Below are positions 34,314 through 43,380 of a stretch of DNA of 64,000 nucleotides, piece after piece. Origin of the DNA: JACDBE01 sp963714055 (GTDB lineage: Bacteria; Actinomycetota; Acidimicrobiia; Spongiisociales; UBA5794); contig OY970227.1 of the NCBI GenBank assembly GCA_963714055.1, positions 2,232,001 to 2,296,000 of the forward strand. The letters run 5' to 3'. The translations under genes and the position numbers were made by a program. A model generated the notes under the pieces. It saw only the letters and a program-made list of their open reading frames with translations. It made no database searches and had not been told where the DNA came from. Each line of letters opens with the position of its first letter. Positions within the stretch are counted from its first letter, which is position 1.

Positions 34314-34907
34314 GTGAGCCGCATCGTTTCGTTGGTGCTCGCCGCCCGCCACGCCGATGCGTTGCATGGCCCCCCGTGGCTGGCGCCCTGGGGGACGACC
34401 ACCCTCATCGACCACACCCTCGCCGCCGTCAGGGGCTGGCAGGTCGATGCGGGGGTGGTGGTGCTCGGGGCCGGGGCCGAGGACGTGCTCGACCATGCCG
34501 ACCTCTCCGGATTCACCGTGGTGGTCGACCCCGAGTGGGAGGAGGGGCAGGCGGCGCCGCTGCGCGCCGGGGTCGACGAGCTCAGCCGCCAAGCCGACGT
34601 CGACTCGTTCGTGCTCACCTCGGTGGACCTGGCCGGGATCGCCCCGGAAGTCGTAGGCGAGCTGGTCGGAGCCCACGGCGGCCACGACCGGTCGGTCACC
34701 GCGCCGAAGTACCGCTACGTCCGGGGATGGCCACTGGTCATCCGCCGGGAACTGTGGCCACGGTTGCTCGGCCTGGAGGAGGACGCAGGCATCGACAGCC
34801 TCCTCCAGGTCCACCCCTCCTGGGTGCACGACGTGTGGGTCGACGCCCTGCCGCCGCGGACGGTGGCCACCCCCGACGACCTGGTCGACCTACGCCCTCG
34901 TCACTGA
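34314..34907 (+). CDS. Degenerate MobA-like NTP transferase domain protein
   Basis: A 197-residue protein with the fold pattern of MobA/MocA: VVVDPEWEEGQAAPLRAGV, FVLTSVDLAGI in place of the usual GDMP strand, PLVIRRELW and the closing ATPDDLVDL. The nucleotide-binding signature is degraded (LVLAARHADAL, without the Gly-Gly and Arg), so catalysis is doubtful. It may be a CofC/MobA relative or a regulatory paralog of the gene at 4268. The GTG follows GGGGAAGGAC with TAGCCT further upstream. Confidence 0.65.
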   Translation: MSRIVSLVLAARHADALHGPPWLAPWGTTTLIDHTLAAVRGWQVDAGVVVLGAGAEDVLDHADLSGFTVVVDPEWEEGQAAPLRAGVDELSRQADVDSFVLTSVDLAGIAPEVVGELVGAHGGHDRSVTAPKYRYVRGWPLVIRRELWPRLLGLEEDAGIDSLLQVHPSWVHDVWVDALPPRTVATPDDLVDLRPRH

Positions 34908-34957
34908 GTCGGAAGGGGCCCAGCCACGGTGCCCCGGGCCGGTGAGGTCGGGGGCGG

Positions 34958-34963
34958 TACCCT
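34958..34963 (+). promoter_or_regulatory. Leaderless -10 box (TACCCT) of the P-type ATPase gene
   Basis: TACCCT ends 7 bases before the GTG at 34971. Confidence 0.55.
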
Positions 34964-34970
34964 CCCGAAC

Positions 34971-36908
34971 GTGAGCGTCCCGACCGATACGGCATCGTCC
35001 GCGCCGGTGTCGCCGAGCCGGTTGGCCACCTTCGTGGCGAGCTTCGAGGGCCGGCTCGCCGTCGGTGCCCTGCTCGGCGTCTCCCTCACCCTGGTCCTCC
35101 GGGCGACACTCCCCGCCGGAGCTCCCTGGTGGATGGCGGAGTTGCCGGTGATCGTCGTCGTGGTCGCCGGTGGCGTGCCGTTGGTGGTGGAGATCACCCG
35201 GGACCTGCTCCGGCGCCAAGTCGGCGCCGACCTGCTGGCCGCCACATCCATCGTCGCCGCCGCACTGATGGGCGAATGGCTGGTGGGGGCGATCGTGGTG
35301 TTGATGCTGTCCGGAGGAGAAGCGCTCGAGGAGGCGGCGACGTCACGTGCCTCGGCAACCCTCGACGCCCTTGCCCGGCGTAGCCCGACGGTCGCCCACC
35401 GGCTCCGCGGTGACGACCTCTCCGGTGGCACCGACGACGTCGCCGCCGCCGACATCGAAGTCGGCGACCGCATCGTGGTTCTGCCGCACGAGCTGTGCCC
35501 GGTCGACGGCGAGGTGGTCGGCGGTCGCGGGAGCATGGACGAGTCGTACCTGACAGGCGAGCCGTACGTCCTGCCCAAGTCGGTCGGATCGAGGGTTCTC
35601 TCCGGCGCCGTCAACGGCGAGGTGGCCCTGACCGTCGCGGCCACCGCCCGTGCCGCCGACTCACGCTACGCCCAGATCGTCGGTGTGCTCGAAGAGGCCG
35701 AGCGCCGCCGACCCCACATGCGCCGCCTCGCCGACCGTCTCGGGGTCTGGTACACGGTGCTCGCCTTCGCCGTCGCCCTACTCGGCTGGGCGGTGAGCGG
35801 AGACCCGGGGCGCCTGCTCGCCGTGCTGGTGATCGCCACGCCCTGTCCGCTGTTGATCGCGGTACCGGTGGCGATCATCGGGGCGATCTCGCTGGCGGCG
35901 AAGCGGGGCATCATCGTCAAGGACCCGGGGATACTCGAGCAGGTGAGCAGGGTGCGCACGGTCCTCTTCGACAAGACCGGCACACTCACCTACGGGCGCC
36001 CCACCGTCACCGAAGTCGAGCCCGCTCCCGGCGTCGACGCCGACCGAGTCATCGCCGCGGCAGCCTCGGTCGAGGCGTACTCCCGCCATCCACTGGCGAC
36101 CGCCACCGTCGAAGAGGCTCGCCGCCGGGGCCTCCAGCCGCTACCGGTCGGCGACGTCTCCGAACGGCCGGGATCGGGGCTCACCGGTCGGGTGGAAGGG
36201 CGCACCATCCGCATCACGAACCGTGTCGGGGCGCTGGCCGAGGATCCCGAAGCCGCCATCCCGGTGCCCAAGGCGGGCATGGAGGCCGTCGTCCTGCTCG
36301 ACGGCCGCTATGCGGCCACGATCCGGTTCCGCGACCAGCCGCGCCGCGATGCCGCCGACTTCGTGGCCCACCTGCCGGGGCGGCACGGCGTGGCCCGCAC
36401 CGTGATCGTCTCCGGCGACCGGCCGGGGGAGGTCGAGCACCTCGCCCGCCTCGTGGGCATCGACGAGGTGCACGCCGCGGTGTCGCCCGAGGGGAAGCTC
36501 GACATCGTCAGGGCGGAGACCGCCGAGGCGCCCACCCTCTTCCTCGGCGACGGGATCAACGACGCCCCGGCGATGACCGCCGCCACTGTCGGGGTCGCCT
36601 TCGGGGCCAACAGCGACGTGACCACCGAGGCGGCCGGCGCCGTCGTCCTCGACTCGTCGCTGGAACGGCTCGACGACCTCCTCCACATCGGGGAGCGGCT
36701 GCGGCGCATCGCCCTGCAGAGCGCGGTCGGAGGCATTGTGGTCTCGGTGGTGGGGATGGGGCTGGCGGTCGCCGGGCTGCTCACCCCGATCGCCGGGGTG
36801 GTCACCCAGGAGCTCATCGACCTCGCCTCGATCCTCAACGCGGCCAGGGTGGCGATGGTGCGCGGGTCGATGGCGGACTTCCACGGGTTCATCGCCAACG
36901 AGGAGTGA
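34971..36908 (+). CDS. Heavy-metal-translocating P-type ATPase with TPCPL motif
   Basis: A 645-residue P1B-type ATPase without N-terminal metal-binding domains. It has the phosphorylation site DKTGTLTYG, the nucleotide-binding SRHPLATAT, the actuator SYLTGEP, and GDGINDAPAM. The membrane metal site reads ATPCPLLIAVP, a TPCP form rather than the CPC of copper/zinc pumps or the SPC of cobalt pumps. TPCP-type pumps (P1B-5-like) have been linked to nickel and iron, so the metal is open. GTG at 34971 is set by the TACCCT box. Confidence 0.9.
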   Translation: MSVPTDTASSAPVSPSRLATFVASFEGRLAVGALLGVSLTLVLRATLPAGAPWWMAELPVIVVVVAGGVPLVVEITRDLLRRQVGADLLAATSIVAAALMGEWLVGAIVVLMLSGGEALEEAATSRASATLDALARRSPTVAHRLRGDDLSGGTDDVAAADIEVGDRIVVLPHELCPVDGEVVGGRGSMDESYLTGEPYVLPKSVGSRVLSGAVNGEVALTVAATARAADSRYAQIVGVLEEAERRRPHMRRLADRLGVWYTVLAFAVALLGWAVSGDPGRLLAVLVIATPCPLLIAVPVAIIGAISLAAKRGIIVKDPGILEQVSRVRTVLFDKTGTLTYGRPTVTEVEPAPGVDADRVIAAAASVEAYSRHPLATATVEEARRRGLQPLPVGDVSERPGSGLTGRVEGRTIRITNRVGALAEDPEAAIPVPKAGMEAVVLLDGRYAATIRFRDQPRRDAADFVAHLPGRHGVARTVIVSGDRPGEVEHLARLVGIDEVHAAVSPEGKLDIVRAETAEAPTLFLGDGINDAPAMTAATVGVAFGANSDVTTEAAGAVVLDSSLERLDDLLHIGERLRRIALQSAVGGIVVSVVGMGLAVAGLLTPIAGVVTQELIDLASILNAARVAMVRGSMADFHGFIANEE

Positions 36909-36967
36909 CACCGTGTCAGGCGCCACGCTAGGTTCGCGCCGTCCGAGCCCGACGTGGGGAGGTCGCC

Positions 36968-38500
36968 GTGAAGGTCCCGCTCACCATCCGTGACCACCTC
37001 CGCCGCGCCGCCGTTGCCTATCCCGACCGGATCGGCGTGATCGACGAGCCCGAGCAACCGGCGACGTCGCTGGGGTCGATCACCTACGGCCGCATGGCGG
37101 AGCTCGCCACCGCCCAGGCGGCCAGGCTCGACGCCCTGGGAGTCGGTTTCGGCGAGCGGGTGGCGGTGGTGTCGCACAACTCGGCGCGCCTGCTGGTCAG
37201 CCTGTTCGGGATCCCGGTGCACGGCCGGGTGGTCGTGCCCATCAACTTCCGGCTCAACGCCGACGAGGTCGGCTACATCGTCGAGCACTGCGGCGCCTCG
37301 GTGGTCCTGGTCGATCCCGAGCTGGACGAAGCCCTCGCCGGTGTGTCGGCGCCGCACCGCTTCGTCCTCGGCGCCGACGACGCCGAGCTGTTCCTCGAGG
37401 GCGTGGAACCGGAGCCCTGGGAGCCCGACGAGGAGGCGGTCGGCGCCATCAACTACACGTCGGGCACCACCGCCCGGCCCAAGGGGGTCCAGCTCAGCCA
37501 CCGGACCCTGTGGCTGAACGCCACCGTGTTCGGGTGGTCGAGCGGGGTCAGCGACCGCGACGTCTACCTGCACACCCTGCCGATGTTCCACTGCAACGGG
37601 TGGGGCATGCCGTTCACCACCACGGCGATGGGCGTGCCCCAGGTGGTGTTGCGCAAGGTCGACGGCGCCGAGATCCTGCGCCGCGTCGACCGGCACGGGG
37701 TCACCCTGATGTGTGGCGCCCCGGCCGTCGTTGCGGCCATCCTGGAGGCGGCGTCGAGTTGGGACGGCCCGGTCCCCGGGACCGGCCGAACCCGGATCGT
37801 TGTGGCCGGCGCGCCGCCTCCGACCCGCACCATCGAGCGGGTCGAGACCGAGCTGGGCTGGGAGTTCATCCAGATCTACGGCCTCACCGAGACCGCTCCG
37901 CTGCTCACCATCAACCGCGCCCCGGCGGAGTGGGACCAGGTTCCCGCCTCGGAGCGGGCGGAGCGGCTGGGCCGGGCCGGGCTGCCTGCCCTCGGGGTCG
38001 AAGTCGCCGTCGACGATGCCGGCGAGGTGCTCGCCCGGTCCAACCACGTGCTCGACGGCTATTGGAACCAGCCCGAGGCCACCGATGCAGCCATCGTCGA
38101 CGGTTGGTTCCACACCGGTGACGGCGGGCGGATCGACGACCAGTCGTACCTGTCGATCGCCGACCGCAAGAAGGACGTCATCATCTCGGGCGGGGAGAAC
38201 GTCTCCTCGATCGAGGTCGAGGACCGGCTCTTCTCACATCCGGCGGTCGCCGAGGTGGCGGTGGTCGGGGTTCCCGACGCCAAGTGGGGCGAAACCGTCA
38301 AGGCGTTGGTGGTCCTCGCCCCGGGCGCGTCGGCCACCGAGGGCGAGCTGATCGAGTGGTGTCGCGGCAAGCTGGCCCACTTCAAGTGCCCGACGTCGGT
38401 GGAGTTCCGCACCGAGCTGGCCCGGACCGCCACCGGCAAGCTGCAGAAGTACAAGCTCCGCCAGCCCTACTGGGAGGCGATGGACCGCCAGGTCAACTGA
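36968..38500 (+). CDS. AMP-forming acyl-CoA synthetase/ligase
   Basis: A 510-residue ANL-superfamily ligase that activates a carboxylic acid with ATP and joins it to CoA. The ATP motif YTSGTTARPKGV, YGLTETAPLLT, the GWFHTGDGGRIDD hinge region and the C-terminal RKKDVIISGGENVSS with TGKLQKYKLR (catalytic Lys) are all present. The substrate is probably a medium/long-chain or aromatic acid, which sequence alone does not settle. The GTG follows GGGAGGTCGCC. Confidence 0.9.
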   Translation: MKVPLTIRDHLRRAAVAYPDRIGVIDEPEQPATSLGSITYGRMAELATAQAARLDALGVGFGERVAVVSHNSARLLVSLFGIPVHGRVVVPINFRLNADEVGYIVEHCGASVVLVDPELDEALAGVSAPHRFVLGADDAELFLEGVEPEPWEPDEEAVGAINYTSGTTARPKGVQLSHRTLWLNATVFGWSSGVSDRDVYLHTLPMFHCNGWGMPFTTTAMGVPQVVLRKVDGAEILRRVDRHGVTLMCGAPAVVAAILEAASSWDGPVPGTGRTRIVVAGAPPPTRTIERVETELGWEFIQIYGLTETAPLLTINRAPAEWDQVPASERAERLGRAGLPALGVEVAVDDAGEVLARSNHVLDGYWNQPEATDAAIVDGWFHTGDGGRIDDQSYLSIADRKKDVIISGGENVSSIEVEDRLFSHPAVAEVAVVGVPDAKWGETVKALVVLAPGASATEGELIEWCRGKLAHFKCPTSVEFRTELARTATGKLQKYKLRQPYWEAMDRQVN

Positions 38501-38512
38501 CCAGCCCCGAGG

Positions 38513-39886
38513 TCAATCGCCGGACGGGCCTCCCGGTAGTTCGCTGTAGCGGCCTGCACCCGGGTCGTCAGGATCGAACCGGTTGCGTCGCTTGTCCCAC
38601 GTCGGCCAGAAGACCACGAACGGGCTCTCCCCCTTGAGCGCGCGCCACGCCCCCTGCACGTTGTCGCCGAACCCGTGCTCCGCGGCGTAGCGGGCGATCT
38701 CGGCGGCGGCGAACGGGGCTGCGAACGACGTGCCGTCCCAATGAGCGAGTCCGGCGGCGAAGGGGTCGGACAGGTCACTGGCTGCCGGGCCGTAGGGGAA
38801 CTGGAGTCCTTGGGGGTATGCGCTGACCACGTCGGCACCGGGGGCCCACGCAGTGACCCAGGGCCCATGGTTCGAGAACGGCGCCGGGGCGGCGAGCACC
38901 CCAGGCCCGTCGGCCAGCCTCGACTCGAGGGCGCCGACCGCCACAACCCCATGGGCCAGCTCGGGATCTTGGGTGAAAGCAGCCGGGTACCAGGGTGAGC
39001 TGATGCCCTCGTTGCCGGCAGCGGCGACGATCAGGCAACCGTCCCTTACCCATTGGCGCACGGCGTCGCGCAGGAACAGGGCCTCGCCGTCCGCGTAGGT
39101 GCCGAGCGAGAGGTTGATGATCCGGGCGCGGGCATCCAAGGCGACGCCGTTGCCGGCGCCGGCCACGCTCTCCTCGGTCAGCAGTTCCTGGGTGCCTTCG
39201 ACGAAGCCCCGCCGGGACACGATGTCGACGCTTCCCGCCTTAAAGTTGTGGCTGATGACGCCGGCGATGAACCCCCCGTGGCCGGCACCCGGATAGTCGA
39301 TCTGATTGGTTGGGCTTTCCAGGTCGACGGGGTCAACATGTTCTGGTCCACCGGGATCCGACACTCTCACTGCGTTCGGCATCGGCTCCCAGACGCCGGT
39401 GTCGACCACCCCGATCTTGGGCATCGATCCGGGCAACGCCGGGCCCTCGTCACCCCTTTCCGCGGGCTGCGCGGGCCAGGGGTCGCTCTCGGGACCGATC
39501 TTGCCTGGGGGGGCGAGCGTCAGCACGTGGTTCAGCGCAACCCGCGCCGCACCCTCCCCCCGACTCCCGCGTGCCTCGTTGAGTCGGGCGATTACCTCCA
39601 ACGGGTCGCCGTCGCGGAGCTTGATGACGACCGGAACCTCGTCCCGGTCTTCGCGGGAGGCGGCCCGGTCTTCGTCGATGCGACTCTCCTCGACTTCGGC
39701 GAAGTCGCCGAGGTCGGCGAGGATCGAGTCGAACTGCCCAGCGACGGTGACGATCTCGTTCGGTACGTAGTAAACCGCAGGCTTGTCCGGGTCGTCCTCG
39801 TGGAGCGACCTCACGTTCGCACGGCCCAGCCGGGCCCTCCGCTGGGCCTGCTTCCGATCCCGGTCGCGCGCCCTTGCCCTGCTCAT
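38513..39886 (-). CDS. Cytosolic subtilisin-like (S8) serine protease of a CHAT-sigma locus
   Basis: A 457-residue subtilase with the full triad: Asp162 in IGVVDTGVW, His203 in GHGGFIAGV and Ser387 in WDGTSFAAP, plus oxyanion Asn292 in AAGNEG. The first 150 residues are highly charged, start SRARARDRDRKQAQRR, and have no signal peptide, so the enzyme acts inside the cell. It is transcribed away from the CHAT gene across a 108-base promoter region. The ATG follows GGGAGGTGCCGG. Subtilases beside CHAT and sigma genes recur in actinobacteria. A protease cascade is a plausible inference. Confidence 0.88.
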   Translation of the reverse strand: MSRARARDRDRKQAQRRARLGRANVRSLHEDDPDKPAVYYVPNEIVTVAGQFDSILADLGDFAEVEESRIDEDRAASREDRDEVPVVIKLRDGDPLEVIARLNEARGSRGEGAARVALNHVLTLAPPGKIGPESDPWPAQPAERGDEGPALPGSMPKIGVVDTGVWEPMPNAVRVSDPGGPEHVDPVDLESPTNQIDYPGAGHGGFIAGVISHNFKAGSVDIVSRRGFVEGTQELLTEESVAGAGNGVALDARARIINLSLGTYADGEALFLRDAVRQWVRDGCLIVAAAGNEGISSPWYPAAFTQDPELAHGVVAVGALESRLADGPGVLAAPAPFSNHGPWVTAWAPGADVVSAYPQGLQFPYGPAASDLSDPFAAGLAHWDGTSFAAPFAAAEIARYAAEHGFGDNVQGAWRALKGESPFVVFWPTWDKRRNRFDPDDPGAGRYSELPGGPSGD

Positions 39887-39923
39887 CCGGCACCTCCCTC
39901 GAATGTGTACCTCTTGGTGATGC

Positions 39924-39937
39924 GGGCGCCGGCGCCC
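39924..39937. promoter_or_regulatory. 14-bp palindrome in the S8-CHAT divergent promoter region
   Basis: GGGCGCCGGCGCCC is perfectly palindromic and lies between the divergent S8 and CHAT genes. It is a candidate operator controlling both, though GC-rich DNA yields such palindromes by chance more often than average. Confidence 0.4.
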
Positions 39938-39994
39938 AGATACGCGTGAAACCTACTCCGGGGGGCTCCGGACCCGCTGTGGCATGATCGGGTC

Positions 39995-42628
39995 TTGACC
40001 GCCGTCTCCGATCGATCCACCGTGCTCGCCCCCTTGTTGCAGCTGGTGAACGACGATCCGGCGGCCGCCTTGGTTGTCGCCAACGAGACCGTAGAGGCGG
40101 CCATCGCCGCTGAGGACCACGCGCTGGCCGCGGCGGCTTTGCGGGCAAGGGGACTGGCGCACGACTACTTGCGCCAGGGGACCGCTGCCGTCGACGACCT
40201 TGCCGGGGCGCTCGGGCACGCCGAGGCCAGTGGAGACCGGCAACTCCTCGGTGAGGTGCAGATGACCCGGGCAGGCGTCCTGGCCCACGCCGGTCGCCAC
40301 GATGCCGCCTTCGAAGCCATCGACGCGGCCGTTGGGCTGCTCGAGGATGTACCGCTCGCTCGAGCGATGGTGCAGCGCGGCGCCATCCGAACCGTCGAGG
40401 GTTCGTTCGAGCAGGCGCTGGCGGATTTCGCCGCCGCCGATCCGCTGCTTGGACAGGCCGGGGACGACCTGTGGCGGGCGCATCTGCGGGTCAACCGGGC
40501 GATCGTGTTCGGCTATCGCGGTGACTATGCCGGGTCACGCACCGAGTACGAGGAAGCCGGCCGTCTCTATGGCCTGCTCGGTCATCGCAACTCGGTAGCG
40601 GAGGTTACGCAGAGTCTCGGATGGCTCGCCGCTCGCAGCGGTGACCTGGCCGGCGCTTTCAAGCACTTCGATGCCGCCGAGGCGGAGTTCCGCGATCTCG
40701 GGGGCGGGCTCGGCTCTCTGTGGATCGACAGGTGCTGGGCGCTGCTCGCCTGCCATCTCGGTGCCGAAGCGCGGGCCTTGGCTCGGCGGGCGGCGGAGAC
40801 GTTGACCGCCTCCGGATACGCCTTTCTCGGCGCCGAGGCCATGGCGATGCAGGCCGAGGCCGCGCTCCTCGACCACGAGCCGGGCGAAGCGTTGGAGGCG
40901 GCGAGGGCGGCTCGCACCGTATTTACCGGGCAGGACCGACCTGCCTGGGTCGCGTATGCCGACTACCTCGCCCTCCGGGCGAGATTCGTGCTCGAAGACC
41001 TCGTGCGGTCAGACCTCGGTGCAGTCCGGCGGATCGCCGATGCCCTCGACGACGCCGGGATGCGGGATCTCGCTCTGGACGCCCGCATCCTGTGTGGGCG
41101 CACCGCGATCCGCCTGGGCGACGCCCGAGTGGCCGCACGAGAGTTGGACAGGGCGGCCGAGGCCCGATCCGTGGGGTCGGTGGCTACGAGGACCCAGGCG
41201 TGGCTGGCCGCCGCCCTTCTGCGACTCGAACGGGGCGACCGAGCCGGAGCCGCTGCTGCGGCCCGCACCGGGCTCGACATGGCCGACAGGTACGGTGCTG
41301 CCCTCGGTGCTCTGGAGGCCAGGGCAGGGGTTTCGGCCCATGCCGACGAGCTGGCTGCACTCGGGGTCCGACTCGCCCTCGAGAGCGGGCGGCCCCGACG
41401 GGTATTCGAGTGGATGGAGAAGTCTCGGGCGCGAGCACTCGATTTCCCGTCGGTGGTGCCCCCCGAGGATGCGGAGCTGGCTGCGCTGCTCGCCCGTCTC
41501 CGGATCGCAGAGGAAGAGCTGCGCAGCGCCGAGTTGGGGGGAGGTGACCCTGTCCGGCTGCGCAAGGAGAGCGCCGGTCTGCAGGAGGAGATCCGAAGGC
41601 TGAACCTTCGGACCACCTCGGATGGTGCCAGGGTGCGGAGGGCCGGACTGTCCGGACGAGTGCTCGACCGGCTCGAAGGCCGGTGCCTGGTCGAGCTGGC
41701 GGTGAGCGACGGCGATGTCCACTCCGTCGTGTTGCGCGACGGCAGGGCCGCCCATCGTCGCCTCGGTCGGCTGGAGGGTGCGGTGGCGGCACTCGAGGAC
41801 ATTCGGTTCGGCCTCGACCGACTCGCCCGCCCCGGAGGCTCCCAGATGTCTCGGACCGCTGCCGCGGCAATCGTCGCCGATGCCACGACGACGTTGCAGC
41901 GGGCCGTGCTGCCAAAGGGCCTTCCCGTCGACCCGGCCTGTGAGGTCGTGGTCGTCCCGCCGGCCGAGCTGTTCCCGGTTCCGTGGACCCTGCTGCCGTC
42001 GTTGCGATCTCGGCTGGTGACGGTGGCGCCGGCGGCCCGCCTCTGGTTGGAGCGGATCGATGGCGTCGTCGGTGGCGACCGCGTCGTGTTGGTGGGCGGG
42101 CCCGGGCTGCCGGGGGCCGCCGAGGAATCACGCCGCATCGCGTCCCTCTACCGTGATGTGGCCAGGTTCACCGCGCGGACCTCCAAGGTCGAGGCGGTGC
42201 TCGCCGCCCTCGACGGCGCCGGCGTCGCCCACATCATCGCCCACGGAGGCTTCCGCTCGGACAACCCGCTGTTCTCGTCGCTGCGCCTGGCCGATGGGGG
42301 TATCACGGTGTACGACCTCGCCCGGGTGCCGAGATTGCCCCCGGTGATCGTGCTGTCGGCGTGCAACGCCGGCATCACTGCGGCACGCCCCGGCAACGAG
42401 ACGATGGGGATCGTGGCCGGCTTGCTCGGAGCGGGAGTGCGCACGGTGATCGCCAGCACGGGACTGGTGCCCGACACCGTGCTGACGACGGCAACCATGG
42501 TCGGGCTGCATCGCCTGCTACTAGCCGGCCGGTCGCCGGCGGCGGCCCTGGCAGAGGTGCAGACGGTGGCATTGGAAGGCCCCGAGGGGTACGCCGCCGG
42601 GTCGTTCGTCTGCTTCGGCGCCGGGTAG
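39995..42628 (+). CDS. TPR-CHAT caspase-like protease
   Basis: An 877-residue protein. Residues about 10-440 are helical repeats of TPR type (for example GEVQMTRAGVLAHAGRHDAA), then a linker helix, EWMEKSRARALDF near 470 and a coiled segment. The C-terminal CHAT domain (about 600-877) has the caspase-like dyad His750 in AHIIAHGGF and Cys790 in IVLSACNAG, with GLLGAGVRTVIAS after it. CHAT proteases are activated by conformational change of attached repeats. The TTG start has CATGAT 6 bases upstream. The sigma gene follows 86 bases later. Confidence 0.9.
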   Translation: MTAVSDRSTVLAPLLQLVNDDPAAALVVANETVEAAIAAEDHALAAAALRARGLAHDYLRQGTAAVDDLAGALGHAEASGDRQLLGEVQMTRAGVLAHAGRHDAAFEAIDAAVGLLEDVPLARAMVQRGAIRTVEGSFEQALADFAAADPLLGQAGDDLWRAHLRVNRAIVFGYRGDYAGSRTEYEEAGRLYGLLGHRNSVAEVTQSLGWLAARSGDLAGAFKHFDAAEAEFRDLGGGLGSLWIDRCWALLACHLGAEARALARRAAETLTASGYAFLGAEAMAMQAEAALLDHEPGEALEAARAARTVFTGQDRPAWVAYADYLALRARFVLEDLVRSDLGAVRRIADALDDAGMRDLALDARILCGRTAIRLGDARVAARELDRAAEARSVGSVATRTQAWLAAALLRLERGDRAGAAAAARTGLDMADRYGAALGALEARAGVSAHADELAALGVRLALESGRPRRVFEWMEKSRARALDFPSVVPPEDAELAALLARLRIAEEELRSAELGGGDPVRLRKESAGLQEEIRRLNLRTTSDGARVRRAGLSGRVLDRLEGRCLVELAVSDGDVHSVVLRDGRAAHRRLGRLEGAVAALEDIRFGLDRLARPGGSQMSRTAAAAIVADATTTLQRAVLPKGLPVDPACEVVVVPPAELFPVPWTLLPSLRSRLVTVAPAARLWLERIDGVVGGDRVVLVGGPGLPGAAEESRRIASLYRDVARFTARTSKVEAVLAALDGAGVAHIIAHGGFRSDNPLFSSLRLADGGITVYDLARVPRLPPVIVLSACNAGITAARPGNETMGIVAGLLGAGVRTVIASTGLVPDTVLTTATMVGLHRLLLAGRSPAAALAEVQTVALEGPEGYAAGSFVCFGAG

Positions 42629-42714
42629 TCCGCCGGCGTGGGCGTGCTGTGGGAATGAGGTCCAGCGGCTAGCTTTCCGGTGTATCTGCCGTGGCCGTCG
42701 GCGATCGTGTGTGT

Positions 42715-43380
42715 ATGACCACGGCAGGAGTTCCGATGTATTCGGACGCGGCGGCGCAGAAGGCTCCAGGACCGATGACCGACCCGACCACCACCGAATT
42801 GGTGGATGCGGCTCTCCACGGGGACCGCACCGCCTGGAACGCGATCGTCGATCGCTACAACCGGCTGGTGTGGTCGGTGGTCCGCAGCTTCCGGTTGGGC
42901 GATGCATCGTCGGCCGATGTGTCCCAGACCGTATGGCTGCGGCTGGTGGAGAACCTGGATCGGATCCGAGAGCCCGAACGCCTCCCGTCGTGGCTGGCGG
43001 CCACGGCGAGGAACGAGGCGCTGCGCACCCTGCGGTCATCCCAGCGAGTGGTCCCCACCGATTTCGACCTCGACCTCGAGGATGAGTCCGTCGCCGATGT
43101 CGACGAGACGCTCATCCGCGACGACCGCCTCGCCCGCCTAGGGGCGGCATTCAAGAAGATCTCGGCGGACTGCCGCCAGCTGCTCCGGCTGCTGGCCACC
43201 GACCCCCCGCTCGACTATGACACGATCTCCGAGCTCATCGGGCGGCCCAAGGGCAGCATCGGCCCCACCAGGGCACGGTGCATCTCGAAGCTGCACCGCA
43301 TCCTGGGGGAAGCGGCGAGCTCGGCATCGGCCGGCCAGGAGATACCCAAGGGGAGGCGCCCAGATGACCACCGACGATGA
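42715..43380 (+). CDS. ECF-type sigma factor of the CHAT locus
   Basis: A 221-residue sigma-70 family protein. Sigma-2: WNAIVDRYNRLVWSVVRSFR, DVSQTVWLRLVENLDRI and LPSWLAATARNEALRTLR. Sigma-4: KKISADCRQLLRLLATDPP, YDTISELIGRPKGSIGPTRA and RCISKLHRIL. Start choice is uncertain: GTG 42691, ATG 42715 or ATG 42775 (MTDPTTTELV), and the last best fits the family N-terminus. No membrane anti-sigma factor is present. The overlapping small gene is the natural candidate for control. Confidence 0.85.
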   Translation: MTTAGVPMYSDAAAQKAPGPMTDPTTTELVDAALHGDRTAWNAIVDRYNRLVWSVVRSFRLGDASSADVSQTVWLRLVENLDRIREPERLPSWLAATARNEALRTLRSSQRVVPTDFDLDLEDESVADVDETLIRDDRLARLGAAFKKISADCRQLLRLLATDPPLDYDTISELIGRPKGSIGPTRARCISKLHRILGEAASSASAGQEIPKGRRPDDHRR

